Source: Comamonas suwonensis
GTDB taxonomy: Bacteria > Pseudomonadota > Gammaproteobacteria > Burkholderiales > Burkholderiaceae_C
Assembly: GCF_012844455.2 (NCBI RefSeq)
Contig: NZ_JABBCQ020000012.1
Span: 62,001 to 126,000 of the forward strand
Direction: 5' to 3'
DNA length: 64,000 bases
A model generated the notes under the pieces. It did not search any database and was not told the origin of the DNA. It worked only from the letters and a program-made list of their open reading frames with translations. This document shows positions 17,221-26,021 of this stretch, piece by piece (position 1 is the first letter of the stretch; the number at the start of each line of letters is the position of its first letter). The translations under genes and the position numbers were made by a program.

Positions 17221-17254
17221 TTAGCTGTAGCGTATAGCGTATGTACGGCAAGCG
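17221..17254. repeat. Copy of the dispersed palindromic repeat
   Basis: GCTGTAGCG (17224-17232) and CGCTACAGC (17243-17251) are inverse arms around a short centre; the unit extends to the following CCATTTTGA. It lies between anmK and the M23 gene terminator. Confidence 0.6.
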
Positions 17255-17274
17255 CTACAGCCCATTTTGAGTAT

Positions 17275-17301
17275 AAAAAAGGGCTGCAATTGCAGCCCTT
17301 T
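17275..17301 (-). terminator. Intrinsic terminator of the M23 peptidase gene
   Basis: GGGCTGC-AATT-GCAGCCC (17281-17298) is a perfect stem. On the minus strand it is followed by U6 (the A6 at 17275-17280). Confidence 0.88.
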
Positions 17302-17320
17302 GGGATGGAGTCATGCCAGA

Positions 17321-18739
17321 TCAGCGTGCGCTGGCCACGGCATAGGATTGTGTGCCGGCATTGAGCTCGATACGCATCTGAGCCGCCATCTGATCGAAGG
17401 CTGGGCGTGCGGCCTTGGAGATGGGCTGGGCGGCATCGGTGATCTTGGCGATGGTCAGGGGGTCGCGCTGCTCGCCCTTTTCGCGGAACTCGAAGTGCAG
17501 GTGCGGGCCGGTGGCCCAGCCAGTGGAGCCCACGGCACCGATGATGTCGCTTTGCTCGACACGCTGGCCTTGCTTGACGTCGATGCGGCTCAGGTGCGCG
17601 TAGACGGTGGTTTGATGGTTGGCGTGTTCGACAAAAATCACATTGCCATAGCCGTTCTGTACGCCGGCAAAGGACACGGTGCCGTCACCCACAGTGCGGA
17701 CCTTGGTGCCAGTGGCTGCCGCAAAGTCGGTGCCCAGATGAGCGCGCCAGGTTTTGTGAATGGGGTGTACGCGCATGGAGAAGCCGCTGCTGATGCGGGA
17801 GAACTCCACCGGATAGTTCAGGTAAGCCTGGCGCAGGCTCTTGCCGTCCAGCGTGTAGTAAGCGCCTTTTTTGCTGGCTTCCTGGAACCACATGGCCTGA
17901 TGTGTCTTGCCATTGTTGTGGAACTCGGTGCTCAGCACGCGGCCGGCACGCAGAGGCTCGCCATCGGCTTCCAGCGATTCATAGACTACTGCAAAGCGGT
18001 CGCCCTTGCGCAGTCCGCGGCGGAAGTCCAGATCACCTTGAAAGATGTCAGACATCTGCAGGGTGACGGAGTCTGGGATGTCGGCTGCATCGGTAGCCGC
18101 AAAGAACGAGGAACGAATGACGCCACCAGCCAGACGAGGGGAGGCGGTGAGTTTGCCGGTTTCGATCTTGGATTGCAGCTTGCCTTCAACGCGACCCACG
18201 GTCAGGCGCTGGAAGGTGCCATCTTCGTTGGGGGCCCAGCGCACGGTCAGCTGGCTCAACTGGTGATCGGGCGTGGTTTCGGCGGAAACCAGGCGACCAG
18301 CACGGCCGAGTACGTTCTGGCGCATGGCATCGTTGCTGCGCAGAAAGGCGGCGGCCTGTGGGTCGGCAATGCCAAGGCGCTGCAGCAGCGACTCGGCCGT
18401 GTCGTTGCTACGGGTGGTCTCAGAACGGTAAAGAGAGAATGACTGCACGTCTGTCAGTTCAGCCAGATCCTGACCAGCGGCCAGAGAGGGAACGGTTTCA
18501 GTCAGCGTGCGAACGGGGAGGTCGGCGGGGTCCGGGCCGAGGCTGGCCACAGCAAAGGCACCACTGCCACCGGTCAGCAAAACAGCCGCCAGCGCAGCCG
18601 TGGCGCGCTTGGGGTGTTTTTGCAGGGCCGATGTCAGCTGCACCCACAGGGTAACGCCGGCATTTTTCAAGCCAGTAATCAAAACTTCAAATCCTTGGGA
18701 GAGCGTGTCTGTTGAATTGGCCTTTGTTGCGGTCGACAC
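17321..18739 (-). CDS. M23 family murein endopeptidase (MepM/YebA-like)
   Basis: 472 residues. Membrane-anchored periplasmic zinc peptidase that cuts peptide cross-links of peptidoglycan. One transmembrane segment at about residues 48-67 ([20 protein letters not shown]). Middle region resembles the OapA/Csd3-type domain ([32 protein letters not shown]). LytM domain at about 320-430 with the zinc ligands in HLGTDFAA (HxxxD), and HLHFEF (HxH), plus [16 protein letters not shown] start with TGGAGT upstream. Divergent from tyrS. It lacks a LysM domain as far as I can see. Confidence 0.9.
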   Translation of the reverse strand: MSTATKANSTDTLSQGFEVLITGLKNAGVTLWVQLTSALQKHPKRATAALAAVLLTGGSGAFAVASLGPDPADLPVRTLTETVPSLAAGQDLAELTDVQSFSLYRSETTRSNDTAESLLQRLGIADPQAAAFLRSNDAMRQNVLGRAGRLVSAETTPDHQLSQLTVRWAPNEDGTFQRLTVGRVEGKLQSKIETGKLTASPRLAGGVIRSSFFAATDAADIPDSVTLQMSDIFQGDLDFRRGLRKGDRFAVVYESLEADGEPLRAGRVLSTEFHNNGKTHQAMWFQEASKKGAYYTLDGKSLRQAYLNYPVEFSRISSGFSMRVHPIHKTWRAHLGTDFAAATGTKVRTVGDGTVSFAGVQNGYGNVIFVEHANHQTTVYAHLSRIDVKQGQRVEQSDIIGAVGSTGWATGPHLHFEFREKGEQRDPLTIAKITDAAQPISKAARPAFDQMAAQMRIELNAGTQSYAVASAR

Positions 18740-18870
18740 GACTCCATCAGCTCAACCGTTCCATAAGTCCATCCGCAGAGGTCTATATGAGGGAGCAGTC
18801 TAGAATTGACCGTAACACCAAACCCCCGAGTATATCGACCGCGTCCTACCGCGCCTGCCGAAAAACCCTT

Positions 18871-20103
18871 ATGAATCAATCTGCTGTTACAAGTTTCCCC
18901 GTGACCGACAGAGTGAACCAAGCGCTGGAAGTCACTCTTCGTGGGGTCGATGAACTGTTGCCCAAGGACGAATGGATCAAGAAACTGGCCAAGTCCGAAG
19001 CCACTGGCGTGCCTCTGCGCATCAAGCTGGGTCTGGACCCAACAGCTCCTGACATCCACCTGGGCCACACCGTGGTGCTCAACAAGATGCGCCAGTTGCA
19101 GGATCTGGGCCATACGGTCATTTTCCTGATCGGTGACTTCACCACGCTGATTGGCGACCCCTCGGGCCGTAACTCGACCCGTCCACCGTTGACTGCCGAG
19201 CAGATCAAGGTCAACGCCGAGACTTACTACACCCAGGCTGCCAAGGTGCTGGATCCGACCAAGACCGAAGTGCGTTACAACAGCGAATGGTGCGACCAAC
19301 TGGGCGCGCGCGGCATGATTCAGCTGTCGGCCAAGTACACCGTGGCGCGCATGATGGAGCGCAACGACTTTCATACCCGCTTCACCGAAGGAAGTTCGAT
19401 CAGCCTGCACGAGTTTCTGTACCCGCTGCTGCAAGGTTACGACTCGGTGGCGCTCAAGTCTGATCTGGAGCTGGGCGGCACCGACCAGAAGTTCAATCTG
19501 CTGATGGGTCGCCATCTTCAGGTTGAGTATGGGCAGGAGGCGCAGTGCGTGCTCACAATGCCTTTGCTGGTGGGTCTGGATGGCGTGGACAAGATGTCCA
19601 AGTCCAAGAACAACTACATCGGTATTACCGAAGACGCCAACACCATGTTCGCCAAGGTGCTGTCGATCTCCGACACGCTGATGTGGGACTGGTACACGCT
19701 GCTGTCCTTCAAGAGCTTGGCCGACATTGCGGCGCTCAAGGCAGAGATCGAAGCCGGTGGCAACCCCAAGCACGCCAAGGTGGCGCTGGCCAAGGAAATC
19801 ACCGCGCGCTTCCACAGCGCCGAAGCCGCCGATGCGGCCGAGCAGGATTTCATCAACCGCTCCAAGGGCGGTATTCCTGATGAGATTCCGGAAGTGGCCT
19901 TCTCGGGTGCCCCCATGGGCATTGCTGCGTTGGTCAAGCAAGCCAATCTTGCCGCGTCGAATGGCGAAGCCAACCGCCTGATTGACGGCGGTGGTGTGCG
20001 CGTTGATGGCGTGGTGATCAGCGACAAGGGTTTGAAGCTGGACGCGGGCACCTTTGTGCTGCAAGTGGGTAAGCGCAAGTTTGCGCGCGTGACTTTGGCC
20101 TGA
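18871..20103 (+). CDS. tyrS: Tyrosyl-tRNA synthetase
   Basis: 410 residues, class I aminoacyl-tRNA synthetase of the TyrZ-like bacterial subtype. The HIGH motif reads HLGH at 63-66 and the KMSKS motif is intact ([11 protein letters not shown]). Other features: [17 protein letters not shown], the Tyr-binding [21 protein letters not shown] region, and a C-terminal S4-like RNA-binding domain ([20 protein letters not shown]). ATG at 18871 gives the usual N terminus; an upstream in-frame extension would overlap the divergent M23 gene. RBS is weak. Followed by an intrinsic terminator. Confidence 0.97.
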   Translation: MNQSAVTSFPVTDRVNQALEVTLRGVDELLPKDEWIKKLAKSEATGVPLRIKLGLDPTAPDIHLGHTVVLNKMRQLQDLGHTVIFLIGDFTTLIGDPSGRNSTRPPLTAEQIKVNAETYYTQAAKVLDPTKTEVRYNSEWCDQLGARGMIQLSAKYTVARMMERNDFHTRFTEGSSISLHEFLYPLLQGYDSVALKSDLELGGTDQKFNLLMGRHLQVEYGQEAQCVLTMPLLVGLDGVDKMSKSKNNYIGITEDANTMFAKVLSISDTLMWDWYTLLSFKSLADIAALKAEIEAGGNPKHAKVALAKEITARFHSAEAADAAEQDFINRSKGGIPDEIPEVAFSGAPMGIAALVKQANLAASNGEANRLIDGGGVRVDGVVISDKGLKLDAGTFVLQVGKRKFARVTLA

Positions 20104-20120
20104 TCAGGGCAACGGCTATA

Positions 20121-20148
20121 AAAAAGGGCTGCGCATGCAGCCCTTTTT
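20121..20148 (+). terminator. Intrinsic terminator of tyrS
   Basis: GGGCTGC (20126-20132), GCAT, GCAGCCC (20137-20143), then T5; preceded by A-run, so it may also act in reverse. Its stem is the same GGGCTGC/GCAGCCC as in the terminator at 17281. Confidence 0.92.
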
Positions 20149-20193
20149 GCTTGGTAAGGTGAGTATAAAGAGGCAGACCCTCAGGAGAGAACG

Positions 20194-20646
20194 ATGACTG
20201 AACGTGTAAATATCGGTAAAGCCGTGCCAGAACTTTACAAGGCTGTGGCCGCTGCAGATCAGCTGGCCGAGCAGGCCGCGCTGGCGGCGGGTTGGTCTGC
20301 AGGGTTCATCCACCTGGCCAAGCTCAGAGCCTCCCAAATCAATGGCTGTGCCTTTTGTGTTCGCATGCATGCCCGCGATGCGTTGGCTGTGGGCGAGTCG
20401 GCAGATCGTCTCGCCATTCTGCCCGCTTGGCGGGAGACGGAATATTTCTCCGACAAAGAAAGCGCCGGTCTGGCGTTGACAGAGGCCATGACGTTGATTG
20501 CTGATGGGCAAATTTCTGATGAGGTCTACGCCCAAGCTGCAGCGGTGTTGACTGCGCAGGAAATTGCGGCGCTGGAATGGCTGGCCGTGATCATCAATAT
20601 GTGGAACCGCGTCGCGATCAGCAGCCGCTACCCAGTAAAGCCATAA
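20194..20646 (+). CDS. AhpD-like / carboxymuconolactone decarboxylase family protein
   Basis: 150 residues. The CxxC-containing motif CAFCVRMHARDAL at about residues 52-64 (Cys-x-x-Cys with a following His) is that of AhpD-like alkylhydroperoxidase proteins, not of the true decarboxylase, which lacks the CxxC. WSAGFIHLAKLRASQING precedes it as in the family. The protein probably acts as a thiol peroxidase or disulfide reductase in the cytosol. GGAGAG lies 6-10 bp before ATG. Monocistronic after the tyrS terminator. Partner and substrate are unknown. Confidence 0.8.
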   Translation: MTERVNIGKAVPELYKAVAAADQLAEQAALAAGWSAGFIHLAKLRASQINGCAFCVRMHARDALAVGESADRLAILPAWRETEYFSDKESAGLALTEAMTLIADGQISDEVYAQAAAVLTAQEIAALEWLAVIINMWNRVAISSRYPVKP

Positions 20647-20662
20647 AGCTGGTTGGTGCGTG

Positions 20663-20725
20663 CTTCAAAAATAAGAGCTTATTACGCTTGATTTACCTTG
20701 GTTTCAGGATTTTAAGGTATTGAAT
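20663..20725. repeat. Degenerate copy of the dispersed palindromic repeat
   Basis: TCAAAAATAAGAGCTTATTACGCTTGAT and a degenerate inverse ending near GGTTTCAGG. It shares the GGTTTCAGGA string with the copy upstream of 5861. Weak palindrome. Confidence 0.4.
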
Positions 20726-20758
20726 CTTATGAAAATCAGGCGCGGGCAGCTCTCTTTT

Positions 20759-21733
20759 TTATGTCGTGGGCATCATGGCGTGGTGCGTCTTGCTGGCCTC
20801 GCTCAGCAGCCATTGGCAAAACGCCTGTACCTCGGCCCGCTCATGGCTGCGCGGGCCTTGCAGCAGCCAGTACGACAGGGGGGATGCCAGCCGGTGGGCA
20901 GGCAGTACTTCGACCAGGTCACCGGCGGCCAGTGCATCGGCCACCAGCGGCAGCCGGGCAATGGCCAGGCCTTGCCCGGCCAGTGCGGCCTGCACGATCT
21001 GATGGGCGTAGTTGAAGTAGAGCCAGCGCGGCGGTTGCAGCTGGTCGCAGCCATTGGCGGCAAACCAGCGCTGCCAGCTCAGCCACTCCAGGTGGGGCAT
21101 GCGGTGTACATCGCCGGTTTCTATCAGCGTGTAGTGGGCCGCATCGGCAGGGGTGCGCAGCGCAGGGCCGCTCTTTAATAGTGCCGGGCTGGCGACCAGC
21201 ACCAGCTCTTCGCCAAACAAGGGCTGGGCAGATCGCGCAGATGCATCGACTGCCTTGCTGTAGCGAATGGCCAGATCGACATCCGTGGTCTCAAGATCAA
21301 CCACGGCGTCGCCCGTATCGATGCGTATGTCTATATCAGGGTGAGCACGCTGAAAAGCCTCCAGGCGCGGAATCAGCCACATGGCGGCAAAGCTGGCCCA
21401 GGTGGTGATGGCCACGCTTTTGCGACCCGCCGTCTGGCGAATCTGGCGCACGGTGCTGTCAATGGATTCCATCGCGGGTTGCACGGCGTGCAGCAACTGG
21501 GCACCGGCCCCCGTCAGCTCCACGGCGCGGGAGTGGCGCAGAAAGAGGGGGATGCCCACTTCGTCTTCCAGCGATTGAATCTGGCGGCTGACGGCAGACT
21601 GGGTCAGAGCCAGCTCATCGGCGGCGGCGCGAAAGTTCAGGTGCCGGGCTACGGCCAGAAAGGCGCGCAGATGGCCTGCGCCAATGGCGCGGGTGCGAAG
21701 CAGCGGGGTCGGGCTGGTGGTGGCGTGGGGCAT
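20759..21733 (-). CDS. LysR family transcriptional regulator (GcvA-like)
   Basis: 324 residues. N-terminal winged helix-turn-helix at about 19-78: LRAFLAVARHLNFRAAADEL followed by LTQSAVSRQIQSLEDEVG, PLFLRHSRAVELTGAG. The effector domain has RYSKAVDASARSAQPLFGEELVLVASP (first part seen), GIDLAIRY-like DVDLAIRY, resembling GcvA/AmpR-type regulators. Divergent from glmU, 117 bp apart. Its target cannot be inferred; self-regulation or a remote target is possible. Confidence 0.85.
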   Translation of the reverse strand: MPHATTSPTPLLRTRAIGAGHLRAFLAVARHLNFRAAADELALTQSAVSRQIQSLEDEVGIPLFLRHSRAVELTGAGAQLLHAVQPAMESIDSTVRQIRQTAGRKSVAITTWASFAAMWLIPRLEAFQRAHPDIDIRIDTGDAVVDLETTDVDLAIRYSKAVDASARSAQPLFGEELVLVASPALLKSGPALRTPADAAHYTLIETGDVHRMPHLEWLSWQRWFAANGCDQLQPPRWLYFNYAHQIVQAALAGQGLAIARLPLVADALAAGDLVEVLPAHRLASPLSYWLLQGPRSHERAEVQAFCQWLLSEASKTHHAMMPTT

Positions 21734-21850
21734 TGCCGCGCAAGCATACGGTGTTTGACACGACTCTTGCGGACTCTTTGGATGATGCTTGTCACAGCTG
21801 GGCGCTGTGATGGGTCGATAATTGGGTGGTTTTTTATCTTCTCAAGAACT

Positions 21851-23290
21851 ATGACTGCACCTCTGGACATCGTCATCATGGCCGCCGGCAAAGGCACCCG
21901 CATGAAAAGCCGTCATCCCAAAGTGCTGCAAAAGCTGGCCGGACGTGCTCTGCTGCAGCATGTGCTGGATACGGCTGCGCAACTGAAGGCGCGCTCTGCG
22001 GTGGTGGTGACGGGCCATGGTGCGGCAGAAGTGGAGGCGGCCATCGCCGCCGCCAACGGCGCTGAGGGCGCAGATATTGCGATGGACTTGAAGTTTGTGC
22101 GCCAGGAGCCCCAGCTGGGCACTGGCCATGCCGTGCAGCAGGCCGTGCCTGCGCTCAAGGACGATGGTCTGGTCGTGGTGCTGTCTGGCGATGTGCCGCT
22201 GACCACGGCCGACACGCTGCAGGGCCTGCTCGATGCCGCAGGCAGCGACAAGATGGCACTGCTGACGGTGACCATGCCTGACCCCACGGGCTATGGGCGC
22301 ATCGTGCGCAACGAAGCCGGCACGGTGCAGCGCATCGTCGAGCAAAAAGATGCGAATGACGCCGAGCGCGCCATCACCGAAATCTACAGCGGCATCATGG
22401 CCGTGCCTGCCAGGCATCTGACGGCATGGCTGTCCAAACTCAGCAACAACAATGCACAGGGTGAGTATTACCTGACGGACATCGTCGCCATGGCTGTGGC
22501 GGATGGCGTGCCCGTGGTGGGCCACCGCATTGCCGATGTACTGCAGGTCGCAGGCATCAACAGCCCATTGCAGCTGGCCGAGCTGGAGCGGGCGCACCAG
22601 TTGCGCCAGTCGCGCCAGCTGATGGAGCAGGGGGTGCGCATGGCCGACCCCGCTCGTTTTGACCTGCGTGATGATGTGCGCGGCACCAAAGGCAGTCTGA
22701 GCTGCGGTCAGGACGTAGAAATTGATGTGAACTGTGTCTTTACCGGCCATGTCACGATTGGCGCGGGTGCCCGCATTGGCGCCAACTGCCATATCAGCAA
22801 TGTGAGCATTGCCGAAGATGCCGTGATTCACCCCTTCACGCATATCGATGGCGAAAAGGTGGGAGTGGAAGTGGGTGCGGGAGCCTTGATTGGCCCGTTT
22901 GCCCGCCTGCGTCCCGGTGCCAAGCTGGGCCGCGAAGTACATATTGGCAACTTTGTGGAAGTAAAGAACTCCACGCTGGCCGATGGGGCCAAGGCCAATC
23001 ATCTGGCCTATCTGGGTGATGCCACGGTGGGCGAGCGCGTGAACTACGGCGCAGGCAGCATCACCGCCAACTATGACGGCGTGAACAAGCACCGCACCGT
23101 GATTGAGGCCGATGTACACATTGGCAGCAACTGCGTGCTGGTGGCCCCGGTGACGATTGGTGCTGGCGGCACAGTGGGCGGCGGCTCCACGGTGACCAAG
23201 AGCACGGAAGCCGGTGCGCTGACCGTGGGTCGTGGCAAGCAGGTCAGCATCAGCAACTGGAATCGTCCTGAAAAGCAGCCCAAAGTCTGA
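21851..23290 (+). CDS. glmU: Bifunctional N-acetylglucosamine-1-phosphate uridyltransferase / glucosamine-1-phosphate acetyltransferase
   Basis: 479 residues. Makes UDP-GlcNAc from GlcN-1-P, acetyl-CoA and UTP for peptidoglycan and LPS. N-terminal pyrophosphorylase domain: IVIMAAGKGTRMKSRHPKVL at about 7-26 (signature GxGTRM and Lys), LGTGHAVQQ, LSGDVPLT, and TEIYSGIMA. C-terminal left-handed beta-helix acetyltransferase with hexapeptide repeats from about 280 (TGHVTIGAGARIGANC, GALIGPFARLRPGAKLG), the HLAYLGDATVG block and NYDGVNKHRT. ATG at 21851 yields the family start; the frame upstream is open but overlaps the LysR gene. glmS lies 2.7 kb downstream on the same strand, separated by three genes. 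Confidence 0.97.
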   Translation: MTAPLDIVIMAAGKGTRMKSRHPKVLQKLAGRALLQHVLDTAAQLKARSAVVVTGHGAAEVEAAIAAANGAEGADIAMDLKFVRQEPQLGTGHAVQQAVPALKDDGLVVVLSGDVPLTTADTLQGLLDAAGSDKMALLTVTMPDPTGYGRIVRNEAGTVQRIVEQKDANDAERAITEIYSGIMAVPARHLTAWLSKLSNNNAQGEYYLTDIVAMAVADGVPVVGHRIADVLQVAGINSPLQLAELERAHQLRQSRQLMEQGVRMADPARFDLRDDVRGTKGSLSCGQDVEIDVNCVFTGHVTIGAGARIGANCHISNVSIAEDAVIHPFTHIDGEKVGVEVGAGALIGPFARLRPGAKLGREVHIGNFVEVKNSTLADGAKANHLAYLGDATVGERVNYGAGSITANYDGVNKHRTVIEADVHIGSNCVLVAPVTIGAGGTVGGGSTVTKSTEAGALTVGRGKQVSISNWNRPEKQPKV

Positions 23291-24084
23291 TGGAAAAAGC
23301 ACAACATGCTTTTGAAAACATAGCGCCGCAGACGCTGGAAGAAGCGCTGGCGCTGCTAGCTCGGCGCGAGGCCGAGCTAGCAGCCCTGCGCTGCGCGCAG
23401 CAGGAATGGGTGCATGCGGTGTCGCACGACTTGCGCGCACCGCTGCGCCATGTGCTGGCCTTCAACCCGCTGATTGCCGAGTTGCTGCGGTCGTCCAACC
23501 CCGGCGCGGATGATCTGGAAGAGGCGCTCAGCTTTTTGCAGACCATGGACCAGTCTGCCCAGCGTATGGCCGCCATGTTTGACGGCTTGCTGCAAATGTC
23601 TCGGGTCGATCGTCATGTGCTGCAGTTGAAGTCCGTGGAGTTATTGCCTGTGCTGCATAGCGTGCAGCAACGCTTGCAGGCCAACGCTGCGGGCCGCCAG
23701 ATTGAATGGTGCTTGCCAGCGGTTGCACCGGCAGTGCAGGCCGACCCGTATTTGCTGGAGTTGGCGCTGACGGCAGCTCTGAGCAATGCCATCAAGTTCA
23801 CCCGGTCTGTTTCCCAGGCGAGGATTCAGGTGGATGTGCGCGACCAGATGCAGAGCAGGGATTGCTGGATCGCGATTACCGATAACGGCGTGGGCTTTGA
23901 TCAGTCACGTGCAGGCAAGCTGTTTGGCGTGTTTCAGCGCATGCACCGCGAGGCCGATTTTGAAGGCGTGGGCACGGGCTTGGTGCTGGTGCGCAATATT
24001 TGCCGCCGCCATGGTGGTGAGGCTGAGATTGAGGCCCAACCCAATGCGGGTTGCCAGTTGCAGATGAGCTGGCCTAAGGCCTGA
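23290..24084 (+). CDS. Soluble sensor histidine kinase, coupled to glmU
   Basis: 264 residues. No transmembrane segment, and no PAS, GAF or other sensor domain: residues 1-40 are a predicted coiled coil (TLEEALALLARREAELAAL). HisKA-type dimerisation box AVSHDLRAPLRH with phospho-His at 46; ATPase domain with ALSNAIKFT (N box), ITDNGVGFD (G1), GVGTGLVLV (G2). Similar to the kinase cores of phytochrome-like proteins. The ATG overlaps the glmU stop (TGATG), so expression is likely coupled to cell-wall precursor synthesis. No response regulator is adjacent. The coiled-coil coding segment contains a perfect 14-bp inverted repeat. Confidence 0.82.
   Translation: MEKAQHAFENIAPQTLEEALALLARREAELAALRCAQQEWVHAVSHDLRAPLRHVLAFNPLIAELLRSSNPGADDLEEALSFLQTMDQSAQRMAAMFDGLLQMSRVDRHVLQLKSVELLPVLHSVQQRLQANAAGRQIEWCLPAVAPAVQADPYLLELALTAALSNAIKFTRSVSQARIQVDVRDQMQSRDCWIAITDNGVGFDQSRAGKLFGVFQRMHREADFEGVGTGLVLVRNICRRHGGEAEIEAQPNAGCQLQMSWPKA
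23352..23384 (+). repeat. Perfect 14-bp inverted repeat inside the kinase coding region
   Basis: GCTGCTAGCTCGGC (23352-23365), GCGAG, GCCGAGCTAGCAGC (23371-23384). It encodes residues 21-32 of the coiled coil and would form a very stable hairpin in the mRNA about 60 nt after the start codon. Confidence 0.8.
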
Positions 24085-24114
24085 GTAGCCAGCCGCTAGC
24101 CGCGCAGGCCTGTA

Positions 24115-25256
24115 TCAGGCGCTGCTGCGCTCCTGCTGCTTTTGTGACTGGGAGACCGCAGGAATCAGGGTGGCTTCAAACGGCATCGGGATGGTTGCAG
24201 GGCTGTGAGAGTTCAGGGCCATGCTGGCTGACACGTCAAACACTTGATCGCGGCCCGCATTTTTGGCACTGTAGAGCGCGCTGTCGGCGGCCTTGACCCA
24301 TTCGGTGACCGAGCCAATGCTGGCATCTGCTGCGGCGACACCAATACTCGCACTGACACGCAAGTCTGGATATTCGCGAATGCGTATTTGCGCTAGCTTG
24401 TCGCGAATTCGCAGGGCGACGGAATATGCCTCTTTTGCATTGGCGTGCTTGCACAGGACGGTAAATTCATCACCGCCGTAGCGGCCAGCAATATCGTGAC
24501 TGCGCAGGCAATTGCGAATGCTCAGCCCAATCTGCTTTAAAACCTCGTCGCCCACAATATGGCCGTAGTCGTCGTTGACGGTTTTGAAGCGATCAATGTC
24601 AATGACGAGCAAGCTGGTTTGTTCTTGAGACATGCGATATTGCTGCAGTGCAGTGCAGTACGGGCTTTTTTCCACCAGTAATCACGGCTGTAAACCGTGG
24701 TTAAGGGGTCAATGCGGCCCAGTAATCTGAGCTGAAGATTTTGCTTGGCCAATGTCTTGAGCATGCTGCGAGTGGACCAGCTGGCATAGGCGCTGTGCAA
24801 GATGATTAATGGCAGCAAACTCAGCTGAACGACTAAAGGTGCATCCCACTGCGGCGCAGGGCGAATCAGCGCAGACATCAGCAGCATGCCGATGAGTAAG
24901 GCAATCAATGTGGAAGGCCAGCGGCGCTTGAGTCCGGTATAGAAGCGGTCAGCCACACCGATGGCCAGGATGCAGGAACTGGGCAGCAGGCTCCAGTGCA
25001 GCAGTGCGACCCAGCTACCGATGATCAAGGCATCGACCAGGCAATTGATATATTCCGCATGAAACGGGTCTTGGTGGTGTCGTGAATGCAGAAAGGCAAT
25101 ATGAGGCCAGACGAGTGCACTTACCGCAGTGAATGCCCACCATGAAATATTGGACGGGTGATACGCCAAACTTGCGGCCACCACAATGCCCGCCAATGTC
25201 AAATAAGAGGCGCGCAAAGGGTAGGTACGGCGGTGAATCTCTCGATGCAGAGGCAT
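24115..25256 (-). pseudogene. MASE2-GGDEF diguanylate cyclase, frameshifted (possibly phase-variable)
   Basis: Two overlapping frames form one gene. The first (from ATG at 25256) encodes a MASE2 membrane sensor: several hydrophobic segments, SWWAFTAVSALVWPHIAFL, then RIDPLTTVYSRDYWWKKA, the start of a GGDEF domain. The second frame continues with LLVIDIDRFKTVNDDYGH, GRYGGDEFTVL and the C terminus ending at 24115. The shift lies in three tandem copies of GCAGT (24645-24659). With two copies the frame is restored, and the spacing from DPLT to LLVIDID becomes identical to that in the E. coli homologue DgcC (as I recall its sequence). The active-site GGDEF is intact. It would synthesise cyclic di-GMP at the inner membrane if in frame. 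I cannot exclude a sequencing error. Confidence 0.8.
24645..24659. repeat. (GCAGT)3 tandem repeat at the frameshift point
   Basis: Three perfect head-to-tail 5-mers, 24645-24649, 24650-24654 and 24655-24659. A unit of 5 changes reading frame with each copy gained or lost. See the diguanylate cyclase entry. Confidence 0.85.
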
Positions 25257-25384
25257 CTGGCGAAACTTGCGTTAAGTCAAAGTCGTGAGAATAGTCTAAT
25301 TAAAAACAATTTGTATCAAAAATTAACGCAGTAGCGCAGCATATTTGCCACACATCAAGAGCTTAAATACATGCGGTTGTCGGA

Positions 25385-25885
25385 CTAATGACGCTTTTCA
25401 GGAATTGGCACTTCAGTACTGAACTTTGCACGCTTTATGCTGAAGAACGCTTTGACATTGCGCACGTTCGAGTCTTGGGTAAACAGCTTCTGACTAAGGG
25501 CGAGGTAGGCAGGCATGTCGGTCGATGCGATGATCAGAATGAAGTCTGGGCCAGGCGATACACGCCAGCATTGCTGCACCCAGGGCTCCGCAACGGCTTT
25601 GTGCTCGAATTGCAGCAAGGCCGTGCTGTCTTGCCGGTCCAGTGAGACTTCCACGATGACCTGCAGGCCATGACCGGTCAGTTTGGCCAGTTGCTCGCTG
25701 CTCAGAATGGCTACTTGTTTCTCTATCAGTCCAAGCTCTTGCAGGCGCTTGACGCGGCGCAAGCAGGTGGGGGCGGACAGGTGCAGCAACTGGGCCAGAG
25801 CATGATTGCTGAGACTGGCATCTCGCTGAAGTTGCCTCAAAAGTTGAAGATCGACAGTATCCAAGTTGATGGAATTTTCATTCAT
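25385..25885 (-). CDS. Lrp/AsnC family transcriptional regulator
   Basis: 166 residues. N-terminal HTH at about 8-65: DTVDLQLLRQLQRDASLSNH, then LSAPTCLRRVKRLQELGLIEKQ. The C-terminal RAM/ligand domain follows (GLQVIVEVSLDRQD, VAEPWVQQCWRVSPGPDFILII). Such regulators usually bind amino acids and form octamers. Divergent from glmS with a 136-bp AT-rich spacer, unusual for the GC-rich window. The DNA around the start codon is AT-rich too. It could regulate itself; no amino-acid gene lies next to it. Confidence 0.88.
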   Translation of the reverse strand: MNENSINLDTVDLQLLRQLQRDASLSNHALAQLLHLSAPTCLRRVKRLQELGLIEKQVAILSSEQLAKLTGHGLQVIVEVSLDRQDSTALLQFEHKAVAEPWVQQCWRVSPGPDFILIIASTDMPAYLALSQKLFTQDSNVRNVKAFFSIKRAKFSTEVPIPEKRH

Positions 25886-26021
25886 TTAATGTAATTTAAT
25901 TGAATAAAAAATCAATTTACTTTCTGGCTGAAATATTCGTTCAATAAATAATGTTATTTGAAGAAATATTTAATATTTCGGCGAGTAGTATCCCCGGAAA
26001 TTCAACCTGAGGTGTACATCT

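Noticed and set aside
24664-24672. A T6 run as the cause of the GGDEF frameshift
   Set aside because: Adding one base there also joins the frames, but the resulting spacing is two residues too long compared with homologues; removing one GCAGT unit fits exactly.
25886-26021. glmS ribozyme before glmS
   Set aside because: The AT-rich spacer has no ribozyme core and the ribozyme is a Gram-positive feature.
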